Shown piece after piece: positions 10,615 through 21,550 of a DNA stretch of 64,000 bases (its first letter is position 1; each line of letters begins with the position of its first letter). Origin of the DNA: Gordionus sp. m RMFG-2023. Taxonomy: Eukaryota; Nematomorpha; Gordioida; Chordodea; Parachordodidae. A program made the position numbers and the translations under genes. Under the pieces are notes generated by a model. That model saw only the letters and a program-made list of their open reading frames with translations. It searched no databases and had not been told where the DNA came from. The stretch is from the NCBI RefSeq assembly GCF_954871325.1, contig NC_088775.1, positions 80,267,561 through 80,331,560 on the forward strand, read 5' to 3'.

Positions 10615-11676
10615 GTTTTAACAGACCAATATTGTCTTATAGATGGCATCTTAACTAAGCTAGCATATTAATGTACAATAAATTTTTCAATTTCATCGCT
10701 ATCTGTATATAGATTTATCACAACATTGAAAGGAATAAATATTTGTTTCCGATACGAAATTACTAATTATCTGGTGGTCCAAAAATTTACGAAATATGTT
10801 AGAGGAGTTGAATCCTCTTCAGGAATTTCTAATATAGGGATATATTCTGTATTCATATTTCCTATGTCTTTCTTAGACCACATGGGGTTATCTTTTATTT
10901 TAATTATAGAAGTATCTTCTATTATATCCTCCACATCAAGGCCTAGTTGATTTGTAATAAAAGATGAAGTCGGCAAATCATCTGCCAGCAAAGAATAATA
11001 ATTGTCTTCTTCGTCTGAGACCTCTATATCAGCCTCAGATATATCACCCTCGGGGATAAGTGTAGTCATATCTAAATGCATATTGATATAAAAAACATTT
11101 CATATTATATGTTATTTATATAAAATATTTATTAGAACCTATCCCTATATCCAAGAAAACCCACTAATAGATATTAGATAATCAATATAGGTAACTATTA
11201 TCTAATCTAATTACCCCCCCCCCTTCCGTTTCCATAATTTTAAATCTAAATATCCTAAATAATTAGCCAAAAATTTCCATTTATAAATAAAAAAATTTTT
11301 AGTGCATAAGAAATAACCAATGATGCCAAATGGCATTATGTTCAATTTCCAACACATAAATGATTAAAAAGATGATATTTTTTAATAAAAATATTAATAT
11401 ATATATATATTAATAATAAAATTATTACTTATATTTTTAGCAAGATTTGATTACCAGAAATATGAATTAAAATTTTGGCGCAAAATTGGTACGAAAAAAT
11501 TGATTTTTTATAACTATAATATGATATAATAACATATGATACAAAGCGAGATAAAATACGAAACAGCAAATATTAAAAATATGATTTCAAAAGTTATCAG
11601 TGGTCCTTTTTGATGCATAAAAAATACTATTGAAAAATTATGATTACAAAAGTTATCCATGGGCCGAAAGGGTTAA

Positions 11677-12738
11677 AGAAAAAGAAATAACCAGAGCTAT
11701 ATAAGTGTTTAAAAAAAGTTTTGTTTTTGTGTTTGCTATTTTTCAAGAAAAAAAAGGAAATAAAAGAACTATAAAAGTGTACATTGAAAGTATTTAGGTA
11801 AAAAATATAATAAAATAAATTCGTAATTCAAGACGAACAAAGAACTTAAAAATGGCCAAGTAAAAAATAAAATAAATTCTTAATTAAAAAAAAAGAGAAA
11901 TACCAGAGCTATAAAAGTGTGGTGGATAAACTAATTAATCTAAAATCTTCCTAAATAATATAAAAAAAATCGTTACTTTATAAATATTTTGTAACAGCCA
12001 CATCTTCCCATCTGGTGTTTAATTTTGAGATGGATGCTAACTATTTCAAGCTTTGCATTTATAATTTTAAAATCTTTAATTGAATTCTCTTTGCTTTTGG
12101 GGAAATGGGTAAAATCAGATTTTCATCCATGTTGATTATATTCTTCCATGCAAATCAAACCCAACATGTTTTCTATATATTTTTTTTTTACTTAAACTAA
12201 AAAAAATATAATCTACGAATATGATAAAAATCGGACTTAATATGCCCTTTTAAATAATCTAATGATAAAGTAAATAATTAAATATCTATTTAAAATAGAT
12301 ACTAATGCAATTTCTTAAAGTCACAAAATCGATATTAAAAAATATTTAATTGAAATTGGCAAAAAAATCTGCTATTGTGCATCTCTATCCCTAAGGTACA
12401 ATATATTATTTAATAAATCTTTAATAAAATTTAGTATGCTTTTTTGACCAAACAAATCTGAAATTATTTGACTTGTATAAAGATGAATATTAAATTATTC
12501 AATATCGACTATACAAACTATTCAAATTCGATTTTCAAACTTTAAATTAAATGTAAATATCCTATTATCTCATTTATTATCTGTTGTCATGATCAGGTGT
12601 TGGTATTTTCTACAAAATATCAATAGCGGCAATTGGCTTAGCTTTACAATTGCCTCTAATTGTTAATTAGGTTTCCTAACCAAATTGAAAAATCCATCAT
12701 TTAATTATAATACTCTTATATAAAATTATTAATTTTAG
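11677..12738. other. AT-rich spacer, possible unseen 5' exon
   Basis: No clear coding signal. Two short related blocks around 11690 and 11895 share 'AGAGCTATA.AAGTGT', a minor local duplication. The 5' exon of the gene at 12739 should lie here or further left but could not be identified; ATGATCAG|GTGTTG near 12595 has the wrong phase. Confidence 0.45.
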
Positions 12739-13448
12739 GAAATTCAAATAAATATGACATAGAACAAACTAACACACATGAACATATCTTCAAAGTTCAA
12801 TGGCAAAAACTATTTCATATGCTAGCAGATGATCATGAATTAAGTAGTCAGCATTTAGTTGATATATTTGAGCATTCCTTCAATCAGTTAAATAAAATTA
12901 ATTGTCTTATTTCTCCGGCTCACAATTTTAATGTAATAATGTCAGGCAAGAATAGACAAACCGCTTTATTAGAAGTTTCGATGGATTATTCATTGTCTAG
13001 CAATCACATTACAACTCTCAATCAATATCTTAGTACCTTAAAAAATCGCGATACCAACGATTATTATAAGATGTTATCTGAACTTAAACATAGCAATCTT
13101 TCAAATAACGATAAATTAAACACATGTATAAATGAAATTGAAATATTTAAAGCCACTCTCCCTTTCCTTCATCATTATGACATAAACATCAAGCACATTA
13201 AAACTACTACCATACAAAAAAATGGAAAAAGTTTGCCACTCAATCTAAAGAATCGACAGAATATTGATGAACCAAAAATATATAAAACAATTGGCCCTGA
13301 TATAAATCCAGATCCATCTCAAATTTTATTACCCGATTCAGCGTACATCTTAAAGGATCAAATGCATAATTCAATGGGTGGCTTGGATTTGGAAAGCTTC
13401 ATATTGCAACGGCTTCGAGATGTTCAGTCTAAAAAGGATGGCGAATAA
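12739..13448 (+). CDS. Unrecognised host protein, 5' end incomplete
   Basis: An open frame of 236 codons runs from an acceptor-like TTTTAG (before 12739) to TAA at 13448. The first ATG inside is at 12819, but coding-like sequence (NSNKYDIEQTNTHEHIFKVQ) extends upstream to the acceptor, so an earlier exon is likely. The first 150 residues look helical and polar (QWQKLFHMLADDHELSSQH, KNRDTNDYYKMLSELKHSNL). The C-terminus is NSMGGLDLESFILQRLRDVQ followed by SKKDGE. No signal peptide, membrane segment or zinc-binding pattern is visible, and I recognise no family. Unlike its surroundings it has no frame breaks, and its last roughly 40 codons recur as a diverged copy at 15.24 kb, which argues it is a real gene. 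Confidence 0.65.
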
Positions 13449-14221
13449 TAAATTTTATATTTATTTAATGCATAATTCTTTTATATAAATCCTTAGTCAT
13501 GTTAGTTAATAAATTTTAATATAAGTAAATTATTTATCGATTATTCACATCTTTTTTAGATAAAATTTTAAGAGTTGTGGACCAATTTATCATTTAATAG
13601 AACTTAGTTGTTTAACTAACTGTTAAAGATTATAATTTTAAATTAAAATTAACCAGTAAATTTATAAATTTAATTAAAAATATAATTTATGCAGATTCCA
13701 TAAATTTGATGCTTTATTTTCCCATCATTCATTTAATCTATCATAGTATTTTAGTTAATCAAATATATAGGCGATAAATAATTATTGAAGCGATATAATA
13801 ATGATTCAACTTTATATAATAGCGTTAGTAGAAATAAAACATTGGTTACACATTATGAATCTTATCCATAACTTACAAAGATTATTTATAACCACCTATA
13901 ATCATTTCTCTATCACTTTAAAAATATTGTTAATAATTGATAATGCAACTTATAGAAAATGTTTAGGCTTCCTGTCATAGGACTAGAACCCAAATTAGAG
14001 AAATTTTTTCCACCTAGCCCAACCGGAAGGAACAATACATTTTTTCCGATCCTACCCTAGCATCAAAATATATAAAAAATTTATCATAAATTTAAAAAAG
14101 GCATATATGAAATAATTGAAAACAAACAAAATTAAAATTTAATATTCAATCAAACATCATGATTTGTTAATATTCACAGACATTTTATCTGAAAGATACA
14201 CAAAAAATAGAATGATGTTTG
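13449..14221. other. Intergenic, nothing recognised
   Basis: AT-rich sequence downstream of the unrecognised gene. No exon-like frame, repeat boundary or RNA gene was seen. Confidence 0.5.
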
Positions 14222-14382
14222 CAGTTGCGTCACTTGAGGGGGAGGCCCACCGAGGCTCCAGCCCCCTAAAAATTTTGTTTATATTTTAAAAATAGCTCAT
14301 TTTGAAAATGCTCGTTAAAAAAGGTTAATTTGAAAAGAATTTTTGAACCTCCTGAGGTTGTAAAGGCAATGACACCCCTGTT
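14222..14382. mobile_element. Possible short MITE with CAG ends
   Basis: The left edge CAGTTGCGTCACTTGAGG and the right edge GGCAATGACACCCCTG can be read as loosely inverted ends (CAG..G.GTCA), with TTTG on both flanks. G/C-rich edges around an AT-rich core are typical of small hAT derivatives. The inverted match is weak, so this is only a suggestion. Confidence 0.3.
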
Positions 14383-14399
14383 TGTTTGTAAAATTGTTC

Positions 14400-14962
14400 T
14401 GAAGATGTATGAAATATTAAGCCTTTTCCAGACAACGTTTTTTTAAAACGTTTTTGAGGCATTTTTTTTTACATTTTAAACAAATAAATTCGAAACCAGT
14501 TTTGGTTATATATTTATTTAAAAAAAATTTCAAATCTAGAGAATGGGAAATTTGTATTATAGCTATTAAGAACATTTTCTTCCCTTGGTATCTTCCATTT
14601 CATTAATATCATTGTCTGAATCACTTTCAACGATTTGGATATCCATAGGCGATGACATTTTAAATTATTAACACGTGATTTAGGTTTATAATACAAATGA
14701 AAATATAAATTACAAATTGAAATTATATTTTAATTTCAAAATTAAATAATAAAAATTATAATTAATTATATATTGTATTTAAATTTTGATGTTTATACTT
14801 ACCTTCGTTATATTTTTTAAAAGTAGCGAAGTAGCGGCTAATTAGCTACTTTCAAAAAAAGTAGCGCGCTAAAAAAATTAAATAATTACAAAAAAGTAGC
14901 CGCTATTAGCTATGGCTACCAAAAAAGTTAGCGCGCTACCTTAACAAGCGTCCAACACCTTT
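14400..14962 (-). mobile_element. Truncated hAT-like element start with repeated TAGCGG motifs
   Basis: At 14820-14945 the motif family GTAGCGGCTA / GTAGCGCGCTA occurs several times in both orientations, a pattern seen in the subterminal zones of some hAT elements. Reading leftwards on the minus strand, a short acidic frame starts at 14662 with MSSPMDIQIVESDSDNDINE and stops at about 14570, like the first residues of a transposase gene. Further left, NQNWFRIYLFKM-type frames are broken. No opposite terminus was found. Confidence 0.4.
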
Positions 14963-14974
14963 AATAAAGTGGTG

Positions 14975-15242
14975 TAATGACACCTAGGCTAGGATATATC
15001 ATTTTTAGTATTATCACCTTTGTGGAAAAAAAGTGCAAAGGATTTTATAACTATTAAAAAGGGGAAAAGGTTAAATCATAGGATTGGGCAAAAAGTTATA
15101 AATTGCGTTACATAATGTAACGCACTGATAATTCTCCCAATGAAGGGCTCTCATCGATTTGTTTGTATAAAGTAACTTGTTTTTTTATTTCTTTAAAAAA
15201 TAAATCATTTTTTAAAAGGTGCATTTAATATTATATGACAGA
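14975..15242 (+). repeat. Dispersed repeat R1, copy 1
   Basis: It shares ordered blocks with 19150-19475: a start with GGTG...TCTAGGATGA-like sequence, TATTGTCACCTTTGTAG, GTTACATAA, AATTCTCCCA, TTTGTTTGTGTAA, and AAATCATTTTTTAAAA near the end. The order and direction are the same, and no open frame is present. It ends at about 15242, exactly where the duplicated gene end begins. Confidence 0.65.
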
Positions 15243-15400
15243 TTCAGTGTACATCGTAAAAGATCAAATACACAATGCAATGGGTGCCTTGGATTTGGAA
15301 AGTTTTGTATTGCAAAGGCTTCGAAATGCTCAGTTCAAAAAGGATGGCGAATAGCATATTTTATATCTATTTAATGTATTTTTTAGGGGCTTATCTAATA
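15243..15400 (+). pseudogene. Partial duplicate of the 3' end of the 12739-13448 gene
   Basis: The segment re-encodes, with changes, the last roughly 37 codons of the upstream gene: DSVYIVKDQIHNAMGALDLE, then SFVLQRLRNAQFKKDGE and a stop, versus DSAYILKDQMHNSMGGLDLE and SFILQRLRDVQSKKDGE. About 40 bp of 3' sequence after the stop also matches (ATTTAATG...). The reading frame is intact and several changes are conservative. The left edge follows TATATGACAG, which could serve as a 3' splice site, so an alternative last exon is possible. A dead fragment is the simpler reading. Confidence 0.7.
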
Positions 15401-16466
15401 TTAAAAAATTTCACAAGCCCATATTCAAAAATTTTTTTTTTTTATTTAACGAAAATACAATATAAAAAAAAGTATTTAGGCAATCATTTTGTTTACAATA
15501 CTGAAATTTATTATTATTAGAAGAAAAAATGGAAAAAAAATTCAAAAACCCAAGCTCGCTAGAAAATATGATATTAAGCTCATACCCGTCCCATGGGTCT
15601 CTGGACCAAACCCAAAGGGCTTCTTGTGCAGAGCCATCAGTTACTCGATTCTTTGACTGGGTTAATGAAATATATAGAAAATAAAACTAGTTTGCTCTAA
15701 TCTGGGTTATGAGTTTTTGTTATTAAAAATATGTTCTAAAAACATTGGGCTTAGTATGAAATTTATTGTGCCATTGTTTTTCAATTCCACGCAATAAAAT
15801 GTAGAAATATAAAAAAAATTATATACTTTATGTTTTGAGCTCAGTAAAAGGTTTTTGATATTAGAAAGAAGTTCTAAAACCATTTCTATTAAAAAGTTGA
15901 CTGCTATTATATTTTACTCCACTCCAAACCTTTTTTAGTCTTTTGATTTTAGAAGATGTTATAACCTTTGGGCTATAAAGAAATTTCTTATTTTTTAACC
16001 ACACGAGTAAAATCTAGAATTATAAAAAAAAATTATATATTTGTTATGAGCCCATAAAAAGTTTTTGATATTAGAAATTAGTTTTAAAACCATTTGTAGT
16101 ACTGCCATTATATTTTACCCCATGAGGAAAAAAATTATAAAAAATCTTCTGTTTTAACCTGGTTAAAAAAAATTAGATATTAGAAAGATTCTAAAACCTT
16201 TGGGTTTCTAAAGAAATTTTTAGTGCCATTATTTTTTAACTCCAGCGTAAAATGTAGAAATATAAAAAATTATAAATTTATGTTTTAAACACAGTAAAAA
16301 AATTTGATATTGAAAATAATGAATCAAATTTTATGTTTGTTAGCATTTTGAATGAGTTAAGAAGGTAAATTTAAATACATATGAAGCACACTCATAAAAC
16401 CTAACATTTTTGAAACTTTATTAGAGGCAAAATTGAAATATTATGCTTAAACTAAACTAAAATTAT
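15401..16466. other. AT-rich sequence with internally repeated blocks
   Basis: Several roughly 250-bp blocks recur in diverged form, each with a phrase like TTTTTGATATTAGAAA, a phrase like GTTCTAAAACCATT, and 'ATTTTACTCCA...AAATGTAGAAATATAAAAAAATTATA' (about 15770, 15920, 16010, 16130, 16230). This looks like an old tandem repeat. No gene was seen. Confidence 0.5.
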
Positions 16467-16580
16467 TAGGGTTGTACCGATATATTTTATCGGATCAAAT
16501 CGGGCCGATATTTCATCTTTTAAAATATCGATTATCAGCCAATGTTATAAAATTTTCCGATCTGATAAAACGGTGTCCTC
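16467..16580 (+). mobile_element. Solo hAT end related to the 9457 element
   Basis: TAGGGTTGTACCGATAT followed by ATCGGATCAAATCGGGCCGA parallels the 5' terminus of the 9457-10614 element (TAGGGCTGTGCCGATAT then ATCGGATCGG). No matching right end was found before the next element begins at about 16738. Confidence 0.6.
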
Positions 16581-16737
16581 ATCAAAATAGCTTATATAAT
16601 TAAAATGATAAATTTTAAAAAAACGAACTAATTAATTATAAATGTTCTAAAAAAAATATATAATTTATTTTTATAAGGATGTTTATGATTTTAAAACGAA
16701 ATCAATGATTCAAAAAAATGTAAAATTTTACGTTGAT

Positions 16738-17235
16738 CAGAGATGGGGTTGCCATGTTTCCCCCATCAACAAAGTCTCACAATTTTTTCCACGTATAGAC
16801 CTCTCCCGCATTAAATTTAAGCATTTTAACTTTTTTAATTGATAAATAATTTTTAGAAACAGTGCACTACATGACGTTGGAACAAAAACCATCCGTTGGA
16901 TTTTTTATTTTAATAAATATATTAAAAATGCAGAATATTGATATCTTGCTTGAGGAGATTGTTATACTCTATTTTTGTTTGATTCTCCGGAATACTTAAA
17001 ATAAATGGCCTTAAAGATGAGGGAAAATAAGGTTTAATTTTTTTGTAATTAAGATAAGTTGCCCATAATTAGAAATAAATGCGTATATGTTTTTTCCTTA
17101 CCTTACTCGAATGCCTGCCATACCAGAGAGCATTTTTAGCCTGACGAGAACTGCCTGAAGAAAGGAGAGAAATAGGAGGCTGACCTTATGGTTAAACAAA
17201 ATTATAATATGTCCTGCACAACTGAAATAATATAA
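16738..17235 (+). mobile_element. hAT family B, copy C (internally deleted)
   Basis: The left end GGGGTTGCCATGTTTCCCCC resembles the CAGGGTTGCCAGGTC terminus at 44764. From about 16930 the sequence follows, with breaks, the C-terminal coding region of the copy at 46.1-47.1 kb: a block like GAGGAGATTGTTATACTCTA, then TTTTTTCCTTACCTTACTCG, then AGAGAGCATTTTTAGCCTGA, where family B encodes the S-E-S-I-F-S-L-M-R hATC core. It is a dead copy on the plus strand. Confidence 0.65.
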
Positions 17236-18055
17236 ATACAATCTTCTATATTTTTTTTTATTAAACGTCATTTATATTTGCATATAATTATATATTTTTT
17301 ACATTGGAAAATAAAAATCGTTTGCTTTTGCAAAAAAATTTATAAACAAAGATTTTATTTTATAAAATTTGGTCTCGTTTATCAAATTAAAGGATTTATT
17401 TTTATATAATAAATAAAACAAATCTACTATAATGAAATATAAATTACTGAGAAAATATTACCGATTTTGAAAAATATAATAAAACGATATCTATTTTGTT
17501 AAATATGAGAAAGTAATTTTGTTAGTAAAAGGGGGAGTCAAATAAATAAATCTAAAATAATATATACATGCCATATTTATAAATAATTTTATATAAAAAT
17601 ATACAATTTAAAAAAAATTAAAATTATATGGTATAGTCATAATCGGCCGCTATCAATATAATATAGAATAGAACTGACCTCAAAAAGAGATATTGATACA
17701 CCTCTAATTAATTGGTTTGAGTGAAACATATTCTAAAAAACAATTTTATCCTAAAATTATAGCAATGCTCTTATCAAGAAATTTAAAAGAAAAGCGATTT
17801 ACAAAACAACAATATTTACCCTTATACTTTTCATAAAAAAATGAATACGCTGTTTTGAGCATGCCATTTAATTCTTTTTTGATAATTTATATCTTGATTC
17901 AAATCTTAAAATAATAATACATTTATTTTTCATTACGAATAAACCTCAATGTGGTTAAAAGATTTTCTACTGGCTCTTTTACAGTGTTGATTATATTGCC
18001 TATAAAAAATGATAAATTATATAAAGATAAATGTTTAACTGTTACATTTAGTGAT
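17236..18055. other. AT-rich intergenic, nothing recognised
   Basis: No protein motif or repeat boundary was seen. A small open frame at 17951-18160 overlaps the next MITE and is not considered a gene. Confidence 0.45.
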
Positions 18056-18058
18056 GCA

Positions 18059-18225
18059 AAGTCGCTCCATTTGGTCCGATTTTTAAAAAAGGGTAACTCG
18101 GTATTATTCAGAAAATTACGTAAGCCTGAAGTTGCTCATAAGATGGCCGACATCTATTAGCAAAATCTCGAGAGACAATATTTTTTGGTTAAAATATTCA
18201 GTTGGCCGTTTTTAAAAATCGGCTT
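18059..18225. mobile_element. 'ACGGCTCGATTT' MITE family, copy b (diverged)
   Basis: It contains TTTGGTCCGATTTTTAAAAA near the left edge, an internal GTAAGCCTGAAGTTGCTCAT and a right edge with GTTTTTAAAAATCGGC. These parallel copies at 3960 and 21175. The copy is eroded and its ends are uncertain. Confidence 0.4.
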
Positions 18226-19149
18226 AAATACATTCTATATTGAGCATAAGGGTTTTGTCATTTAAAAAAAACATTATGCTTGCTTTAATAACGAGTATAC
18301 ATAAATTTGTAAAAATTATACGAATAAATTATTTTAGACCATTCGTATAAATAATAAATATATTTTTAGGCCATATAATTTTTTTTAAATAAAATTTTTT
18401 GGAATTTGAGCGATATTTATTTGAACAATTTATATACTAACCAACCATACAATAGGCCATGACCCATCTATAATAGGACAAACCCTTTTAAGCCATAAGA
18501 TACTGATGCAAAATATTTCCTGCTAACAATAAAGGATTTCCATAAAAAGGTTTAAAATGATCTTTACAATATTTGTAGATTAAAAAAAATTTATGAAATA
18601 AATGATTCTCTATAGTAGATTACAAATATTTAGCCATTTATAAAGTTTAATATTTCTGCAAAATAATGGCTTATCAAGAAAAAAAAATTGGTTGATATTT
18701 ATAGGCATTTTATTTGAGGGATATACAATGAAAAATGTTTTGTTTGTAAAATAATTCGGAAACCCGATTTAATACTAAAAAGCAACCAAATATATTTATA
18801 AAAAAACTTCTTCAAAATGTACCCTCTAGAACTGAGTTAAGAATTCGAACAAAATAAAATATCACATGCCCTCCTTAGACATTACTGATACGGTCGCACC
18901 CCCCCCCTTCCAATTTTATAATAGTATGGATTTCATATGGTAATATATTCAGAGAATAAATTTGCACCCATATATTTATAAAAAATTATCGGCAAAATTC
19001 TAACGTTTAATAAGGATACTCAATTAGAAATCTTAATATGTATTTTTTGCCAAATTTTTTTTAAAGTAAATAATATAATATGAATAGTATACCATTTTGA
19101 AAAGATATATTTTAAAATCTCTCAATGTTTAATTGTTCAAATGTTTTAA

Positions 19150-19475
19150 ACGCTGAAAGGTGGGTAACGCCGTCTAGGATGATCTTTTTATAATATTGTC
19201 ACCTTTGTAGAGCAAAAAAAATATTAGTATAATGTTCAAATAAATTTTATAACTTCCAAAATGAAAAAAAAGTTAAAAATGCACTTAAAAAAGTTACAAA
19301 TAACGTTACATAACAATTATCTTGTAATTCTCCCATTTTAAAAATATTACGAAAAGATCTGCATCCGTTAAATTTGTTTGTGTAACGCAACATTTGTTGT
19401 TCGTTACATTAAAAAGAATGGATCATTTTTTAAAAATATAAATGCAGTATTATATTGATTAACGGCAAACAAGAA
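19150..19475 (+). repeat. Dispersed repeat R1, copy 2
   Basis: Second copy of the repeat at 14975-15242, same orientation, slightly longer. It begins GGTGGGTAACGCCGTCTAGG and ends near TGCAGTATTATATTGATT, which parallels TGCATTTAATATTATATGAC at the end of copy 1. No coding sequence follows it, unlike copy 1. Confidence 0.6.
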
Positions 19476-20509
19476 ATTCAATAGAAAATTTTTAATATCA
19501 ATTAAGGCCTGAAAAAAATAGAAGCTAGTGAAACATTCTTAGCTATTATTTTCTATCCGATTTAAAATTACTCAGGGTTATAATCATTCGCTAAAAATTT
19601 TATAATATGTTTTAATGACAACTGCAGTAATTTTAAAGGTAATATCTCACATATCTATTTTTAAGTTTAGTTATACCCACGATAAAATATGATTTTTTTG
19701 AGTCTAAGACGTCGAAAATTGAGGTAGTCGTATATCTTCAAGATTTATCATTAATCAATATACTGCATAAATATAATAATCGATGAAACATTTTTTTGAT
19801 ATATAACAAATATTTATAGCATTTGCAAATTTAATAGACCAAACAGGAGACGATTAAATGATGCTTTAATTTAAAAAATTAGTCCTTTTATCTAATGCTT
19901 AAAAAATTAGCTTGATTGGCTTTTTTAATTTAGACTTTACAGATTCTTTTTGATTATCATTTATTCTTATCATTATTATGTAAAGATGAACTTCTATAAT
20001 AGTTACATATCCTAAATAACCGTAACGTAATCGTTAACCTTTTATTTGAGATAACTTACTCGTTCTTATTTTTGAATAAATGGTAGCCGTATTTTTTTTC
20101 CAAGTAATGTGTCCAAACCTGTATGCACTCGTGTTTTTCCTTTTTAAATATTTATTTTTATTTAAGATACTTCTATATCAATTTTTTACAATAGTATACC
20201 AAATTGTTACGAGGATATCACTTTTATAATTATATGTAACCATTTTAATATATTATAAAGATCTCGCTTTGCAATATTTTAAAAGATATACATTGTAATT
20301 TTTAATAAGACTCTATTATATAGTGATCTTATAATAATTCTCTGTAAACATTTAGTGAAAAGAAATTATAACCGATATTAACCCGCATTCAGAGTTAGCG
20401 TCGCAGGATAGGCAATTCGCGCTAATTGTGCGTGCAGGATAAGACTGAAATTTTTATCGCCTCAAACTATTTATATTAAAAACTTTCGAATTAACTTATG
20501 GATTCAACT
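19476..20509. other. Intergenic, nothing recognised
   Basis: AT-rich sequence without coding or repeat signals that I can support. A GC-richer patch at 20380-20450 (AGAGTTAGCGTCGCAGG) has no recognised meaning. Confidence 0.45.
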
Positions 20510-21517
20510 TTAAAAAAATATATATATTAAATTTTTACCAAGGGTTATAGCTCCCAAATTTCTGAAATAGCCGATTTTGAAAGATTTCATTTCATTATCA
20601 CAATCAGCGTTTTTGTCAATTTTTTTATTGAAAATACATGAAAGGTATATTTTATCAACGATTTGCTCACCAAATTCATAATTTTCGTCAAAAATCTCAT
20701 TGTAAATTTTAGGATCCAATTTTTTAATTGATTTTGCAGTAATACCTTTCAATTTTGAGAGTTTTAGAATCGTGGCATGAGGAGTGAAACTTACGTATAA
20801 ATAAAATTCATAATAGTAATATAAAAATTTTAAACTACCTATAAAATTATTAAAGCTTTTTAATTTATAGCAAAATTTTTAAATATAAGATTTAATTTTT
20901 ATAATAAATTGTCAAGACCTACACACCCATTTAACTATAAAAATTATTTTTTAAAAACAACCAAGGTTGAATAGATTATTTCAATCGACTAAGGTACATT
21001 ATATTAAATTTTAATTAAATAATGGAATTTAAATATTCATTCGCACTATTTGACTCTCCTTAGATATCATTTACCAAATATGGCTTAAAAAAATTGTTAT
21101 CTATTTTAAATATAGGGGTGGGGGCATTAAATGTTGATCTCTAATAATAATATAATCGTGTAGATGCTATTTTAGTGTTGCTAAACGGCTCGATTTAGCC
21201 TATTTTAAATTAAGATTTTAGAGAAAATAGCAAGTCTCGATATTTCGTAAATAGTTCATTGCCTATGAGCAAAATATCCAGGCTTGCGTATTATTTTTTG
21301 GCTAAAATAATTAGCTGTTTTTTTAAAATCGAGACTTTTATCAAACACTATTTTACTTTTTTTGTATTGTGTCGACGTCAAAAGCGTTTTCATCTCTTCT
21401 AACGTGACATTTTATTGATAACATGTCATCTAATAATTCGTCAACAGGAGCAATTAGTATATCATTAACAAATGTGAATCCTACACTTAATAATAGTAGA
21501 GTTATTTCACCTAAATA
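20510..21517 (-). CDS. AKAP7: AKAP7-like LigT-fold protein, two 3' exons only
   Basis: Minus-strand exons 21517-21357 and 20789-20510 join in phase (AA|T) across a 567-nt intron. Exon 1 gives GFTFVNDILIAPVDELLDDM, which fits the middle of the AKAP7 central domain (2'-5' RNA ligase/LigT fold). Exon 2 gives NFTPHATILKLSKLKGI at the join, where H-A-T is the second H-x-T motif, then KSIKKLDPKIYNEIFDENYE and FGEQIVDKIYLSCIFNKK. This order follows AKAP7 (FkPHlTfmKLSk, then IKKiDPxLY, then FGEExxxxIdLCsM). Acceptors TTATTTAG and ACGTAAG and a GTAAAA donor support the exons. The part with the first H-x-T motif should lie upstream (above 21518), beyond a phase-1 acceptor, and was not found. The gene may have a long intron there or may be a broken copy. 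The intron contains a MITE (21175-21350). Confidence 0.65.
21175..21350. mobile_element. 'ACGGCTCGATTT' MITE family, copy c, in an intron
   Basis: The left edge GTTGCTAAACGGCTCGATTT and the right edge TTTTAAAATCGAGACTTTTA are inverted around an AT-rich centre. An internal CAGGCTTGCGTATTATTTTT parallels the reversed GTAAGCCTG block of copies a and b. It lies inside the intron of the AKAP7-like gene and belongs to the same family as copies at 3960, 37404 and 63965. Confidence 0.6.
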
Positions 21518-21550
21518 ATTGTATATATTAATGTTAATAAAAATCATATC

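Larger units (their letters stand above)
8228..11081 (-). pseudogene. piggyBac transposase of element 2, split by a hAT
   Basis: Read on the minus strand it starts MHLDMTTLIPEGD at 11081, with an acidic N-terminus (EADIEVSDEEDN). It is interrupted between 10622 and 9449 by the hAT and resumes with LAVNEFIIPFKGRSKLRQY (about 9270-9200), the region carrying the first catalytic-core acidic position. A stop falls at KS-stop-PH. GSFGFMYDFEIYQGK, then YRDNFFSSYQLYLMLKKKGY (second Asp) and NEGMGGVDLHYML (third Asp region) follow. A frame slip near 8470 leads to the C-terminal cysteine-rich end RCKYCVEAYSRIICKKC. The catalytic layout is PGBD2/3-like. At least one stop, one frameshift and the hAT insertion make it inactive. 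Confidence 0.85.
8050..11672 (-). mobile_element. piggyBac-type element 2, flanked by TTAA
   Basis: The ends are CCCTTTTGTGC at 8050 and GGCCGAAAGGG at 11672, each flanked by TTAA (8046-8049 and 11673-11676). TTAA duplication and CCC ends are the hallmark of piggyBac. The transposase runs on the minus strand and is split by a hAT insertion at 9457-10614. The insertion site is the TTAA in a GATATTAA codon run of the element-1 transposase; the same codons are intact in element 2 as GATATTAAATGG. Confidence 0.85.

Noticed and set aside
12590-12670. ATGATCAG|GTGTTG as first exon of the 12739-13448 gene
   Set aside because: It ends in phase 2 while the next exon needs one leftover base, so the frame would break.
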